NCBI GenBank assembly: GCA_036768485.1
Contig: JAVLUZ010000223.1
Location: forward strand, 3,179,893 to 3,243,892
Length of the DNA: 64,000 nucleotides
Reading direction: 5' to 3'
DNA from: Mermis nigrescens
Taxonomy: Eukaryota > Nematoda > Enoplea > Mermithida > Mermithidae
Program-made: the position numbers and the translations under genes
In this document: positions 22,570 to 34,995 of the stretch, in pieces
How the letters are laid out: every line of letters starts with the position of its first letter
How positions within the stretch are numbered: position 1 is the stretch's first letter
Notes under the pieces: generated by a model
The model's input: the letters and a program-made list of their open reading frames with translations, nothing else
Told to the model about the DNA's origin: nothing
Databases searched by the model: none

Positions 22570-22720
22570 AAACAGATCCAGATCCAGATAAAGATTGGGT
22601 TCTGATTTTCTGGCAGATCCAGATCCAGATCAGATAACCAGATCAGAAAATAACCAGATCCAGATCCAGATGATCTGGATCTGGATCTGAATCTGGATAA
22701 AAAGATCAGATCCAGATGAT
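22570..22720. repeat. Degenerate (GATCCA)n subterminal array, right end
   Basis: Mirror of 18470-18640, inside the right terminus of the 4.3-kb element. Confidence 0.9.
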
Positions 22721-23009
22721 CTTTTACATCACTACTAAGCACCCATGAACTATAAATAAGATGAAAATGAATGACATAAAGCGTCCAAATTTAAAGCTTC
22801 GCTTTTGACGATGATTTATTATACACACGCTTACATGTCTCAAAGTTCGAAAAACATGCTTAAAATAGATTGCTCGAGTTCGATGCTTCTGGCCTATACT
22901 TTCAGAGTCTATATGCTTATGCGTGTGCTATATGCTTAAGCTCAGCTATATGCTTAAGCACGGCTATATGCTTAACCATTGTAGCGCTGGTTGGGCCGGC
23001 TTTACAACT

Positions 23010-23018
23010 GTGCTGAGT
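23010..23018. other. Right copy of 9-bp target-site duplication GTGCTGAGT
   Basis: Identical to 14081-14089. Confidence 0.85.
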
Positions 23019-24200
23019 TTGTGCCTAATTCTGCAGATAATATGTCTCAATCATCTTTAAATCCGCCACCCTTTGCAATATTTTCCTACTTATGCGGAAT
23101 ACATGTTCTTGCAGCACGCTTCTCATCATATGAGTGATAACTTAACGTCACAAGGTAATTTATTACACTCTAACGACAAATTGATACCTATAAACGACAA
23201 TATAAATTCTCAACCGCCGAATCAACGCGTATTATGTTTTTGGTTGAGGACTATAATAATCGCGGCGCGAACATTTGTGTCGCTTGCATCGTCATTGCAG
23301 CTCGCGTTGCATTCGCCATAATTCAGATTCATCTTCCTCATCAATTGAAGTATCATTTTTTGCTGATGCCTTAAATCTTACTACATTTTTGCAGCAAATG
23401 CATGTTGCAGTCGCTAGTAGAAAATCTTTTCCAAGGCGAAAAAACAGACATACTTAAATTTTTTACTGAATTTCAAAGATTGGCTTATGTTTACAAAATC
23501 AATAAAGCAGAAAGAGCTTAATTTTTGCCATTATTTTTTGACAATTATGCATTGAGCTTATATGAAGCTATACCTATGGAAGTTCATCAATAATATTAAA
23601 AACTAAGTTTGCTATGATCGCGAAATTTTGCCCATTCGTTGATGATACATTATATGATCGCTTTCTTGAAGATAAGCAACAGCCTAATGAGTCTGTGCAA
23701 GCATATTTTCTCGTGATTCATCAAGAATTTAAGCGCGCGCAACCCCTAGTTGAGGTTGATTCGCCACAATTGAATTCAATGCTTAGACATCAATTAAAGT
23801 GCGGTTTATTACCTGAAATTTCAACTGCAGCGTATCAGCGAGCGCCAAAAGCTCTTTTGCATGAATTTTTGCAAAATGCAAAGTGTGCAGAGTATGCATA
23901 TCGTCAGCTCGCAGCAAAAAAAGCGCTAACACCCTACATGTTGGCAATTGTAAAGCCTACCTGTTGACCTTTGCCTAAGGATCATGTGCGTTCTGCGTGT
24001 AATTTCGATTCTGATCGCCCGTGCACTAAAATGTATAGTCATTCATAATGTCCCCAAAATGATGAAACCCATTGCGAAAATTCTGCACATATTGTAAGCA
24101 AACAGGTCACTCGCAAGAAGAATGTTTTGATGTGCAAAAGCAGCGCAAATTAGACGAAAATGCCCAACAACAGAGAAACGATTTCACCATGCGTCCTTGC
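23019..24200 (+). pseudogene. gag: LTR-retrotransposon gag relic, downstream part with CCHC zinc knuckle
   Basis: Coding-like plus-strand segments follow each other in changing frames: 23073 to about 23220, then 23380-23620, then an open frame 23614-23967 (117 codons) with helix-rich capsid-like composition (DRFLEDKQQPNESVQAYF near its start). Downstream, 24084-24125 encodes CTYCKQTGHSQEEC, an exact C-x2-C-x4-H-x4-C zinc knuckle as in nucleocapsid domains that bind genomic RNA. Order capsid then knuckle is that of Ty3/Gypsy or BEL-type gag. At least three frameshifts or stops break it. No protease, reverse transcriptase or LTR follows; the homology fades by about 24280. Confidence 0.7.
24084..24125 (+). 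other. CCHC zinc-knuckle motif
   Basis: C-x2-C-x4-H-x4-C with spacing exact, followed by a basic/Gln-rich tail. This is the strongest single clue that the flanking relic is gag. Confidence 0.8.
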
Positions 24201-24280
24201 ATTCAACAGGTAGTATGATTGGTTTGGACGGCTCTGTTATTTTCTGCAGCCTTACTAATTCTGGTGAATCTTTTTAGACT

Positions 24281-24712
24281 TATTTGTTTTATCAAAACTC
24301 TAAGCACCCAATTTCTAAGGTCAACTGACCTAGCGTGCAATAATCTGGGGTTATGTAAGTAACTAGAGTTAGGGAACTAGGGCGTAGCTGCTTAGATCTC
24401 TGACATGGCACGGTCAGCATTATTAGGTCCAAGGAGATTGAAGCCTACAAGTCTTTAATGGTCTAAAGGTTGATTGCAGTGTCTCACACTAGCAACCTGA
24501 TCAGCACTAAGATTAAGATAGGTACTTAGGTGAGCCCCGTATGTTATAATCTGTCTCCATATAGGTAGCTTTATGTGCTATAGGTACCAGCGGGGCAGCA
24601 TAACTTATAATGTATAGTAGCAAATGGGAAGCATTGCTGCTCCATTTTCTAAAACAATATTTTTTGCAAATGGGTCGTTTTGCTCTCTATTTGCAGAAAA
24701 TATAGAAGTGAG
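24281..24712. other. Stretch with nothing recognisable
   Basis: No frame or repeat could be supported. It may hold the truncated end of the retrotransposon. Confidence 0.4.
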
Positions 24713-24958
24713 CATTGGTGGACAGCATCAAAATTTTATGGAGTTTGCAAGATTTTTCGAAGATCAAAGAATAATCAAAAATGGTGGTATGGCGAAAAAC
24801 ACCATTTTCATATGTTTCCCATCATGCACTATTCAGTGGCGTAAAAAATTAAAAAAAAGAAAAAAATCGAATTATGTGGTTATCAGGCCTTCTGGGAGAG
24901 AGGTGCATAGAGTGCCCAGCCCATACCTCTAAACCCCCTCCCCTCACGCCCAAGTGTG
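24713..24958 (+). mobile_element. M1 MITE, diverged
   Basis: CATTGGTGGACAGC start, AAAATGGTGGTATGGCG and ACACCATTTTC inside, CACGCCCAAGTGTG end. The flanks GAAGTGAG and GATACGAG agree at only 5 of 8, so the TSD is doubtful. The frame 24624-24932 is repeat translation. Confidence 0.75.
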
Positions 24959-25029
24959 GATACGAGTATTTTGATTACCAGTATGCCGAAAATTGTTTAG
25001 AAATTCATGTCATACTTGTTGTGCCTTAA

Positions 25030-25451
25030 CCCTCCTGTTACCAAGGGGTAACGCACCCTAGTACTACCAACGTCTAGATCGAAGATCTAGTCTCCGAGAG
25101 GTAGCAAATTTCAATAAAAATACATGTTTTTGGTAGCCGAGGATACGAGGATTTCAAAAATGTTATAAAATTTGCTCGAAACTAAAAACCTATTGAAAGA
25201 ATTGCATTCAAACATTCAAAAAAGTGTTCAAAATGCGATTTGCATCACACGTAATACATGTTGTAAATCAAGAAATGAAGCTTTTCTTAAGGAATTCAGG
25301 TTAGTAACTTTTCTTTTTATTTCATAAAACATGTGTTTCAATGAGAAAAAGAGGGTACTGAGAAGTTCACCAAATAAGGACTTCTGGTCTTACAGTAAAC
25401 TGTAAAAAACAGGCGTATAGATATCGGATCTAGACGTTGGTAGAAGTAGGG
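25030..25451. mobile_element. piggyBac-like MITE (TTAA target)
   Basis: TTAA (25026-25029) precedes CCCTCCTG, and AGGG is followed by TTAT (25452-25455), a one-base variant of TTAA. Subterminal inverted repeats CTACCAACGTCTAGATC occur at about 25074-25090 and, reversed, near 25428-25445. Ends in CCCT at TTAA fit piggyBac-type elements. At 422 bp it is non-coding. Confidence 0.6.
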
Positions 25452-26066
25452 TTATAATGTTATCTTATTATTTTTGCTTACTCTTTCTACATTTTACTGC
25501 TTTCTCTTCAATTACTCCGTAATATCCCTATTTTGGCACCTCTAAGCTTATAATATAAGCGCAGTAAAACAATAAGCGGTGTACCTACATAGATACTTTT
25601 ATCTTCTACACTTTATATGTTTTCTGTTTTTCCTGTTAATTTTTTCAATATGGCTACCTTCATAAGATATGCATTTTACTTGTGCTATCTTTCACAATTT
25701 TCAATGTCTTAGCTTATTTTGGAAAGTCCAGAAAGAGTTTTTGATGCTTTTAGCCATTATTTTATGAATCTCTGGCATATTTTAAAAATTTTTTTAAGTA
25801 ATTAATTAGAAAATTTAAAGCTTTTTCTAATGAACGAAACATATCTTATGTTCTGAATTATTTCTTTTTCCCTGAGGAATGTTCAGAAACCTCAAAATTA
25901 TTCGTTGCACAGTGAAAACGGCGTAAACAGAGTGTAGCAAATTTTTTTAAAAGTGGCAAGTCGAATAATAAATAAATTGTGTGTTACAGTAACAGGGGAA
26001 TTGGTTTGCCCAAACGAGTCCAAGCACTAGGTTAAAAGCACACTATATCTATACATAAACATACAT

Positions 26067-26252
26067 ATGTACCTACAAAATAGCCTTAATAATCTATTGC
26101 TTAAATTAACCTGTCGTATGGGATTGCAGGCAAGCCGAATATCCTCTCCAAATAACAGTCAATTTCATTATTGTTCAAGGACGGGACAATTTAATGATAC
26201 AGATAAATTTAAATCAATGATTTACATTTGCATTGATGAATTTCCGACATAA
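26067..26252 (+). CDS. Possible small exon or chance frame, unknown
   Basis: This 61-codon plus frame contains GGGATTGCAG followed by GCAAGCCG, a plausible acceptor site, then about 40 codons of balanced composition to a TAA at 26250. I do not recognise it. No upstream exon with a matching donor was found, so chance is a real alternative. Confidence 0.2.
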   Translation: MYLQNSLNNLLLKLTCRMGLQASRISSPNNSQFHYCSRTGQFNDTDKFKSMIYICIDEFPT

Positions 26253-26591
26253 ATATTCAAGAACATTCATTCTGAAGCAAAAGCATCCTGTCATACTGTG
26301 AAATCGGGTTTCAATTTGAAACCACAATTTAGATCTTCATGCATTACTGAATTATAAACGGAAAGTAATGCAAAAGCAATTAATACTATTGCATTTTTTG
26401 ATTTTTCATCGCAACATCATTGAAAACTTGACCCTATCAAATGATATTTTTCTAGAATAGATTTTGGTCTGCTATTTCGTGTATAGTATCGACTTTTTAT
26501 TTACTCTGTATCAACTTATGTGTCCACAAAGTGATAGGTGGATAAAAAAGCCGTCGCTTCCTTCGCTTTACGCCGATTAGTTAAATTTTGT

Positions 26592-26901
26592 TCATGCCTT
26601 AGCATTGTCTATATAGATCCGTGAGAAAGGTCTCGAGATTTCAGAGAAAAACAAATTGATATTTGATCGTAAATGTTGTGCTTTAATTCTATCGCGACAC
26701 GTGCACCATTTTCCTAATGAAGGATCCTTATCAATGACGCAGTGGGCGTTGTCACCATATGCATTGATTCGGGATATGTGATCGAGGTTAATAAACAATT
26801 CGTTGGTATTTCGGTTCCACCTGACTGATGCTTCATACAGAGCGCCGCCAGGTTCAGTCAAGAAAGTGATTTGCATATAATCAGTGGTTGCTTGTGCTAA
26901 T
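26592..26901 (-). CDS. Probable terminal exon of an unknown host gene
   Basis: On the minus strand a pyrimidine-rich run ends in CCTCATAG at 26902, followed by 102 uninterrupted codons to TGA at 26592. Composition is balanced and protein-like, with codon use unlike the AT-rich surroundings. Visible features: FLTEPGGALYEASVRWNRNT, then NLDHISRINAYGD, then a Cys-rich KWCTCRDRI segment. The exon would start with one base completing a codon. Upstream exons should lie beyond 26950 on the minus strand; I could not place one. The family is not recognised. It could also be a captured fragment, but the clean acceptor and full-length frame favour a real exon. Confidence 0.5.
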
Positions 26902-27194
26902 CTATGAGGATTAAAAAATAAAACATTGATCACACTAACTAGCTTACATTATTATGAGCATAAGGAAAAAATTTCAAAAAAGCTTGTTTTAGGGTAAAGC
27001 GAACATTTAACTCTGCTCCTCGAAATAGGTGTGTTTCCTTGATTCAAGTGTGCAACCCCTCCACAGCCAGGAGGCACACATCTTGGTGGGCGGATTCATT
27101 TGATAGAAGAAGAAAATGAAACTCTTTTATGTGTATACTCAATGCCCAATTCAATATTTATGAGTGTGTTAAATTTTTCAGTAACGCTGTGTAA

Positions 27195-27324
27195 CCATAT
27201 GTGGGCAGCAAGAAAATTCTAGTGGTTGCAAGATGTTTTAAAGGTCAAAAAAGGGCCTTAAAAATGGTGGTATAGCAAAAAACACCATTTGTCGACGATT
27301 ATGATCGAGCAACGCCCAGGTGTG
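27195..27324 (+). mobile_element. Internally deleted M1 MITE
   Basis: It has CATATGTGGGCAGC at the start, the AAAATGGTGGTATAGC and ACACCATTTGTCGACG core, then jumps to the terminus ACGCCCAGGTGTG. At 130 bp it has lost the G-rich half. No TSD was found. Confidence 0.7.
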
Positions 27325-29576
27325 ATGATAATGGTATTAATGTAGCTTGTCAGCCTGCTCAAAATAGATTGCGCTCCACATCATGGCAGCCTGCAAAAGT
27401 ATTAATTTTATGACAAAATTTCAGTCTTCACAGTACCTGAATTTTGGTTTTTTACAACCCAACGATGAATTTTTTTACCTCACTTTTTGTTAGAATAGCG
27501 CGATTGTAATGCAAAAAAATCCCAAAGTACTTATTGTTCTCCTTTTTTGTCCCAATCTTTTGGCCCCGTCCACAACCCTTCTTAAAATAAGAAAGGCTCT
27601 ATGGTTTTCCCTTTTAAGTTAACGGTTTTGATTACAATTTTGATATTTGTAGTAGAAATAGGGAGAAGACATGCTTCACTAGAACACACACACATCATAT
27701 GATGACAAGTGTTACCAGTTTTCACATAGATTGACATGCTACACCAATGCACATTATATTAATGACTCAAAAAAGTCAATAGTTGACCTCTTGACACGAA
27801 ATTGAAAATCATCTATTCGTCTGAAATAAGTTCTCGTACTTAAGGAGGGTTAATGGTTTTCGATGGACAGTGCAAAGTGCGCAGAGAAACTGGATTTCAA
27901 AGACAGGATTTTGTCTCTTTCCTATCCGCCAAAAGTTCATTACGAAATAAAATAAAAATCATTAATAAAAATGTGACATATGTCAAGAATCAAACAAAGG
28001 ATTTGATTGCATTCTTATACACTAAATCTTGAATAAGTTCTGGAGCGTAAAACTCAGGCTTGATGTTAAAAATACCGTATGTATTTTGATCTCATTTTTA
28101 AGTTCTGTTTAGTCAAGTCATGATTAAAATTCTAAAGATGCAAGACAAACCAAGGGTCACAAATGCGATTGGACACGTTTGATTATACCGAATATAGACT
28201 TAAATTGTAAAGTGTGAAGTATACACTAAAAATTCGTGTTCCTACCCCAGGCATTGCACAACCCCTTTAAGAAAGTATTCTTAATAACATCTGTAGTCTA
28301 TTTCACGAAAGCATTAGCATGAGAATCAATTTTAGCGTGCAAGCGAGTAGCTATGCAAGTGGTTTACAGGCAGCATATTGTAATAGAATTTAGCGCAGTC
28401 ATATTTCATAATGCTCATCCTTTGCTGCGCAGGGTATCATGTTAGTTGCTTCAGTTTACCTACACAGCTTTTATAGTCGATACACCTTGACTCAAAACTT
28501 TTTATTCATGCGCAAGGTTTTATGAATTAGACTATAGATTATGACTCTGTCTTTTAATTCTCTCTACAAGCACTAATTCGTAAAATGTTTCGCTGAAAAA
28601 TAATTCAAGCTACAGAGTAATGCAGCTTTACTTTTGAATACTGTTCTCCGTAATATCAGGATTGCGAATCTCATTTTATATTTTCTTTTTAGTCAGTCGT
28701 TGTGTTAGGTCAACAATGAAAATAAGTTCGCTTCAGATCATTACAGAAGATAATTTTTTTCTGGCCCTTCTCTGTGAAACCAGGAATACAAATTTGAGAG
28801 TAGATTTTCTTCGCACTCATTCATTATGTAAAGCTTACAAGGATTAATAATGTGGCTTTTTCCTTCCCAATCAATGGTTGTTTAAAGTGTGTCACCAAAG
28901 GCTGATTATTACAGAATTTTTAATATTAAATTAGAAAATTAAATATAATGTAAATGCTACAGTAGTAATAATTCTTTTTGTTCTACTTAAGGCTAAATAT
29001 GCATGATATTTCCGCATGTATTTTACGTACATATTCATCACCTCTAGTATATTATTTCCTATCATCCACTCCCGAAAATCCACATTAATAAAAAGTTGAA
29101 ACCTTTTCCTAATTTCGTCATAAGGCCAAAGCAATGACAGAAACAATTTACCCAAACGAGAAACACTTGAGATTCTTTATGTCACACCACTCATAATAAG
29201 TTTACGCTTTTTATCATTATTATTATATCTGGAATACGACCAAACGATTATAACTTTAGCTTTACAGAAACTGCTATGAATGCTAGAAGAGATTAGCGGC
29301 ATTGAATACACATATCTTTTGTTGAAATCATATGGAATTCTACCCAAGAATAATCCAAATCTTTCGTTCAGCATTACTTTTGGCCAAGATTCAACAGATA
29401 TTAAAATGTTCCCAGAAGGACTATTCAAACCCCACAAATCAGACAATCATTATTTTTTGAACCTACTCTGAGACAAATTCCTTCAATGCATCAAGGTAAA
29501 TTTATTGTATGAAATGAACGAATTCAAATATGCACTCATAATCAATCCTTATCATACGTGACGCGTTCGCACCTAC
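27325..29576. other. About 2.2 kb without recognisable genes
   Basis: Overlapping frames of 60-90 codons occur on both strands at 28931-29471 (for example 29280-29471 plus, 63 codons; 29177-29446 minus). Either could be an exon, since both read like protein and sit near possible acceptors, but the two strands contradict each other and neither is recognised. Confidence 0.4.
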
Positions 29577-31867
29577 CTGTAATATACTTGGGTACCCCCA
29601 ACATATATCCCCCTATCACAGCTATAACGGCACATATCTGAGAAATTGTGGTCTTTTAAAATTATATAATAAAAAACCTCAGGTCTCATTGGTTTCAGAA
29701 GGTAGACACCTCTAAAATCTAGAGAGGACTATTTTATTTTTTTCATAGTAATATTTTTAAATTTGGAGAAAATTTATTGTAAAGAGTCTGAGAAAAGAAA
29801 AATTTTTTCCTGCTATATTCACCACTCAGTAGACAGAATATGATAACAATCTTTAAAATGTGCCTCGTCCTAAGTGCTATACGTCAAAATTTATTTTGTT
29901 TCTTTACAGTCAATATTGCGTTATTAGTGCGGGTGTAAACTTTACACTGAAAAAACTTTTTCCACCAAGAGCGTCGTGGATGATGAATTGTAAAAAATAT
30001 TTCCCTTAAGGTCAGAATAACGAATCTAACCTTTAGACTTTTCTACAGCCACTGTTTGTTGGGGTATGAAGAAGTGAACTTGGAATTATACATCTATTTT
30101 CTAAAGCCGATTGATAACTCCATATTGCATATTGTTTGATCAGATTTTTTTTATTTCAGGGGTTTTTCACTCGTCTTTGAAAAATATTATCAGGAATGCA
30201 CTATTCTTAAACTTCAGTAGAATGATTGATTTTTTTCATTATTTGATTAACTATTAAAATCAGTCGATATGTCCAGTTGATGCAGAATTTAACGCATCCC
30301 TTCCCTACTCGCATGCGGATTTAAAAAAGACTAATAGGTTCATATCTTCGGAATACTGACTTTTCATTTATTTATTTGCCAAAACCGTATACTTCCTTTG
30401 GTTTATTCACCTATTGAGGTTCTGCAGATGGCACTCCATTGATTTTTTAATTTCGCATTAGTTCTCGAATGAGAGTGTAAAGAGTGCGAAAATTAGGGGT
30501 CGAAAACACACATTTTGGTCGAGTTTTTGTCTTGTTTATGTCTGCCAAGAACTCCGGTCATGAGTTTAACGAAATTTTTTCGAGGCAGAAATGTACTACA
30601 GATCAAGAGCTATTTTGTGCTTACCAGCAAACTTTTCTACAATCAATACACATGTAGTCCCAAAGGTTTAAACTTTACACTCTATTGAATGGTTAAATAA
30701 ACAGATTTTGTCCAAGACTTCTCTGTCAACTTCTTCTCTTATAATTCCAGATAGATTGAATAAAACAGAAATAAAGTAAAATTTAAGGGCTACACGTCGA
30801 AGCAAGCTGCTTTAAAAAACCTAATATTGTTTCGTTTATTGCGGTGTAAAGTTCGAAATCTGAGGTGTAAAATGTGCAAAAAAACTGGTTTTTCTCGTAT
30901 TTTGATTGGTAAATCATTTAAAATATTTTGCAAAACATAAGTTTGGCACATACAAACGTGCCACAATCAAAGGGCTACAAAGTGGACCGAATCGAATTCA
31001 GCTACACTCAATGTGGTGGGCAGTGTAAAATACGTGTTTGTCCATTTTTTTGTTCGCCATTTTCTCTGTTCAGAAGTCGGGCGAGGTCGAGGCCGGATAA
31101 AAATGACATACTTTCAAACGCATACGCGTCACAGCGAATTGCGATTTGTTTACATCAAGATTTAGCTTTTTTGGGATGTGTAAAGTCAACAAATGGAGGA
31201 GTAAAATGTATTTCTGTCTCGTTGTTTCACTTGCCAAGTTCTGGCTTATGAGTCTGAAAATAATGTCAAGCCAAAAAATAAACCAGAAACCAAATATGAT
31301 ACGCCAGTCTGTTTGCACTCAACAGTAATGTAAAGTCATTTACATCTGATAGTTATTTGTCCTGGGGATATTGTTGAGACTTAATTTTTTCATAAATGTT
31401 GATCGTAATATCAGAGAAATATCAGAATTACGAATCCGACTGAAATTTCCTTTACACTCTGTGATTGTGTAAAATTTGCACTACATATTAACTTTAGCTC
31501 TAGACCCTTTCAGAAGCTTAAATTTTTTTCAAAATGTTCTACGTAAAATTAGAATTAGGAATCTGACTGTTAGTTTTCTCTACACCTAGTAGGTGTGTAA
31601 AGTTTGCACTTTTTATTTGTTCTAAAAATGTACTTCATACTACAAATTTATTTTACTTTTTAAATCTGAGCGCTAGTGTTCCTTACACTTGATATTTGCG
31701 TAAAGTTAATGCTGAATAACTTTGATCTTAATAATTAATGCAAGGTTGTCTTGTTTAAAAAGGATAATGCTGATGTTAAGAACAATATTGTTTTCCGCGT
31801 TCTTGGACTGCTGTCATTACTGTGGCATATTACAGAATGTCTTTACTGACTGATGTACTCAAATCAT
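29577..31867 (+). repeat. Dispersed family R, longest copy
   Basis: It begins near ACCTGTAATATACTTGGGTA, a start shared with about 54205 and 61651, and runs into the foldback repeat at 31868. It includes motifs at regular spacing such as GTGTAAACTTTACACT (about 29933) and GGTGTAAAGTTCGAAATCTG (30843). The 31330-31867 part matches 909-1575 and 56829-57434. It is non-coding, 2.3 kb, type unknown; no terminal repeats or TSD were identified. Confidence 0.75.
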
Positions 31868-31871
31868 GCTA

Positions 31872-32640
31872 ATTAAAAGTAGGTATTAGCAAAGAAAAAT
31901 GCTCCGATGGAACAAAAAAGATGCATATAATTCGAATTGTGGATTATTAAGGATGTAAAAGAAAGGGTATAAGAAAAATCTACCTAAAGTCGCAAAATCT
32001 GCTAAAAATCAAAACTTTCTCTAAGCAACGCGAAAAATCGAAGTATATTCTGCAGCCAACAGATTAAATTAAATATTTAGCATAAAAATGATTCAAAAAA
32101 GCAGCACGATGGCTATGCAGTAGCTATGGAAAGTGATATTGAGTAAAGTAACAATCTTTCCAGGTCAATTGAATGAAATAGCAAACATCGATGCATCCAA
32201 GACAATTGAAGACATGGTTGGTTTGAAAAAGTAGAAAACGCGTAAGCTGACTTGGAACAGGCTAAATGCAGGTACACTAACATGCCTGTAATGATTGTGT
32301 GCACTAATAAATAGGCCCCTGCTTTGCTTGCCATAATGCTCATAACAAAATAGAAAGAACTCTAAATACAATACAACTTAGTTTTCTATCAATCAGGAAA
32401 CGAAACTGGTCAGCCTTGCTACTTGCCAACAATTTGAAAAATAAACAGTATAGATTTCGTTTATACACTCTGATCTGAAACTTTGAAGACTTTGATTCTT
32501 TGCGTTGCATAGAAAAAACGTGTGATTTTTAGCTCATTTTGCGATTCTTGGTAGATTTTTCATGTCCCCTCCTTTTACATCCTTAATACAATTCCAAGAA
32601 TATTCATCATTTTGTTCTATCGCAGCATAGTACCAAATAT
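31872..32640. mobile_element. Foldback element copy (inside tandem copy A)
   Basis: The left arm (about 31872-32045) is the reverse complement of the right arm (about 32475-32640), sharing GGATGTAAAAG, AAAATCTACC, AAAGTCGCAAAA and TAAGCAACGC. The loop is about 430 bp. Related copies are at 36483-37250, 59328-60032 and 60125-61340. Confidence 0.7.
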
Positions 32641-33088
32641 TCCAGATTCGAATAAATCATTCTAACAAACATTCGACTGAATACTTTCTCTGAAAGCTTT
32701 TGCAATTAGTTTAGTTTACTGAGTTTCGAATGACTTACGAATTATAATAGTTTTATGTGTGTGTGCATTTTTACAGCAAACCTTGTCATTAGTTTCCGAT
32801 TTGTGCTGTAATAATTCATTCCTTTTCTGCAATGATTAAAATTCTTAAGGAGAAACGAAAAACATATTCACAATCAGCACAAAAAATTGATGTAGAAAAA
32901 ATGTTTTTGTTTGGGAGACAAGCACAAAGTTTTAATTTGTAGGCTAGTATTACACATTTGTATGCTAATTTTTATTTACTGCTGACTCAGGCCCACATAA
33001 AAACGAATAAAGAAATATATATTGCCTTAGAAGGTGGAACATGAAATTACGAGATATATATTTCAAAATGGCTAGATGCGGCTTATGA

Positions 33089-33524
33089 AGCCGACAGAAT
33101 CATAATCATACGGAATGCTGCTACCGTCAAAATCATATAATTACTAATAGTTTCCATTCCATAAATAGAAGAGCTGGCCATGGAAGTTTAAATATTTCAA
33201 GTCCAGATCCTGGTCATGGGAACCATACTGATACTCACCTTCTAATTATGCGTTATTTTCAAGATACTAAAGGACAGCATTGGGGTGAAATGCAGCTCAA
33301 TACAGGCGAAAACCAATCTGAGATAAATGACTTGGATCGTGAAAATTGAGGGATAATTTAATTCAGGGAAATGTAATGATTCCGCCGCCAGAAACAATAT
33401 TAATTCTCCTGCTATATCCAGTAGAAAGATAAAAGTATCAACGAACAACCCCTTGAGACAAATTAACATTGAGATTACTCCCAAGTCCTCGCAACCTATG
33501 CCGACAATCGTAATAAGGATCTAA
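33089..33524 (+). pseudogene. Unknown reading frame, tandem copy A (frameshifted)
   Basis: This is the partner of 37722-38158. The same roughly 145-codon frame runs from after a TGA at 33086 to a TAA at 33522. Copy A keeps the frame at AATACAGGCGAAAACC, where copy B lost a G, but has lost an A at GTGAAAATTGAGG and a base near GAAACAATATT. It is hydrophilic: His/Asn-rich at the start, Pro/Ile/Asn-rich at the end. It lies on the strand opposite to the LINE relic, so it is not simply its ORF1. Not recognised. Confidence 0.4.
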
Positions 33525-33613
33525 TAAGCCACGTAAATCTAATTTTTGCATCAAGATATCTTTATTTCGTGAGCTACATATCATTACCTGTAAATCATGG
33601 CCTTGACCCTCGC

Positions 33614-34133
33614 GTTCCCGTGAACTAAGAACGGCGTCCTAGCCGATCACTTTTTTGCGATTTATTTCATTGTATGTTTTGCTTGACTGCTAAACTTCGT
33701 CTAGCCTCATTTTAGACCTAGTTACATCATTTGAAATATTCAAGCTAGTAAATAAAATTATACATCCTAAAAAATTAGCATATTTTCATGATTATCACAT
33801 AAAAACTTATATTACAAAAAAAAGCTTTAGCCAATGATTAGTACAAGATTGGTGGGCTTCTTCTTTTCAATCAGCTACTACAGGCCTAAAATGATATTTT
33901 AGTCAACTAAAATATACTTTTTGTATTTATTTTATGGATGTCCACCTCATGCCTATACTTAAGTATAGTAGCGGTTTTCTAGTTATGACTTCTTACAAAG
34001 TTACTCAAGCAAAAAATGACAAACATATTTGGGAAGAGCATAAAAAATCGCACAAAATGATACTAATATTTGCTACTTTGAGTGAGACTAAGTATATTTT
34101 AACCAGGCTAGGACGGCGTCCTAGCACGGGAAC
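33614..34133. mobile_element. Possible MITE-like unit bounded by GTTCCCGTG...CTAGCC inverted repeat
   Basis: 33614-33644 (GTTCCCGTG ... CGTCCTAGCC) is mirrored by 34106-34133 (GGCTAGGACG ... CACGGGAAC). The right end is itself a 19-bp palindrome. It is present in both tandem copies (also 38248-38763). No TSD was found and no copies occur elsewhere in the window. Confidence 0.35.
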
Positions 34134-34186
34134 CTTTGACTTTAAAAAAGACACGGGAAAACGAGGAGAATGGAATATTACCCAAA

Positions 34187-34455
<269 letters not shown>

Positions 34456-34995
34456 TATTTTTTTTATTCTAGGAAAGATTTAGCGCTGTGAAGTACCTAC
34501 ACAGGGGAGCGCTGTTGTACAAAAGTTGAACGATTGAGGCGTGGTTACAAAATAAAAGAAAACGAAATAATATGTTTTACAGATTAAAAGTAATTATATC
34601 CATTTACAAGTTCTCACCACTAGCTGATATAGAAGATGTAAAAATTTCACTATTTCCCTACCGAAAAGGAAAAATTCCCAGTTTATTTCAAATTACTTCC
34701 ATTAATGAATTTCTATCTATGATTATTTCCCGTAATTCCGTAGAAAAAGATATGACTGCTTATAATCTGTAGAGTTTACACGTTAATCACATGAATAAAT
34801 GTAATAATCACAATTTCACCGCTGAAAATGAGTAAGTATTAAAACACTGAATCACGAAATCAATAAGAAGTAAATTTAAGCACTTTTTCAGTTCATAGAT
34901 TAACACTTATTTACATTCGTCATATAAAATGCGTTTTATTTCATTTGGTATCCGCCTGCAATTAGTGCGCCTCCACCATTTTAGATAATTTTTTG

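Larger units (their letters stand above)
18439..22734. mobile_element. 4.3-kb hAT-like element with GATCCA subterminal repeats
   Basis: A perfect 17-bp terminal inverted repeat, TAGTGATGTAAAAGATC, and a perfect 8-bp TSD, CTAAGCAC (18431-18438 and 22735-22742), define it exactly. Removing it rejoins the right arm of the foldback element in the order seen intact in the left arm (around 14350). Arrays of GATCCA/GATCTG lie inside both ends (18470-18640 and 22570-22720). The interior has nested repeats and M1 copies, with no transposase frame. Confidence 0.93.

Noticed and set aside
27838..27853. A second piggyBac-like end (GGAGGGTTAA)
   Set aside because: No inverted partner or matching TTAA was found nearby.
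28931..29471. A two-exon minus-strand gene with a 63-codon plus-strand alternative
   Set aside because: Both strands look equally coding-like and the proposed intron has a weak donor; I could not choose.
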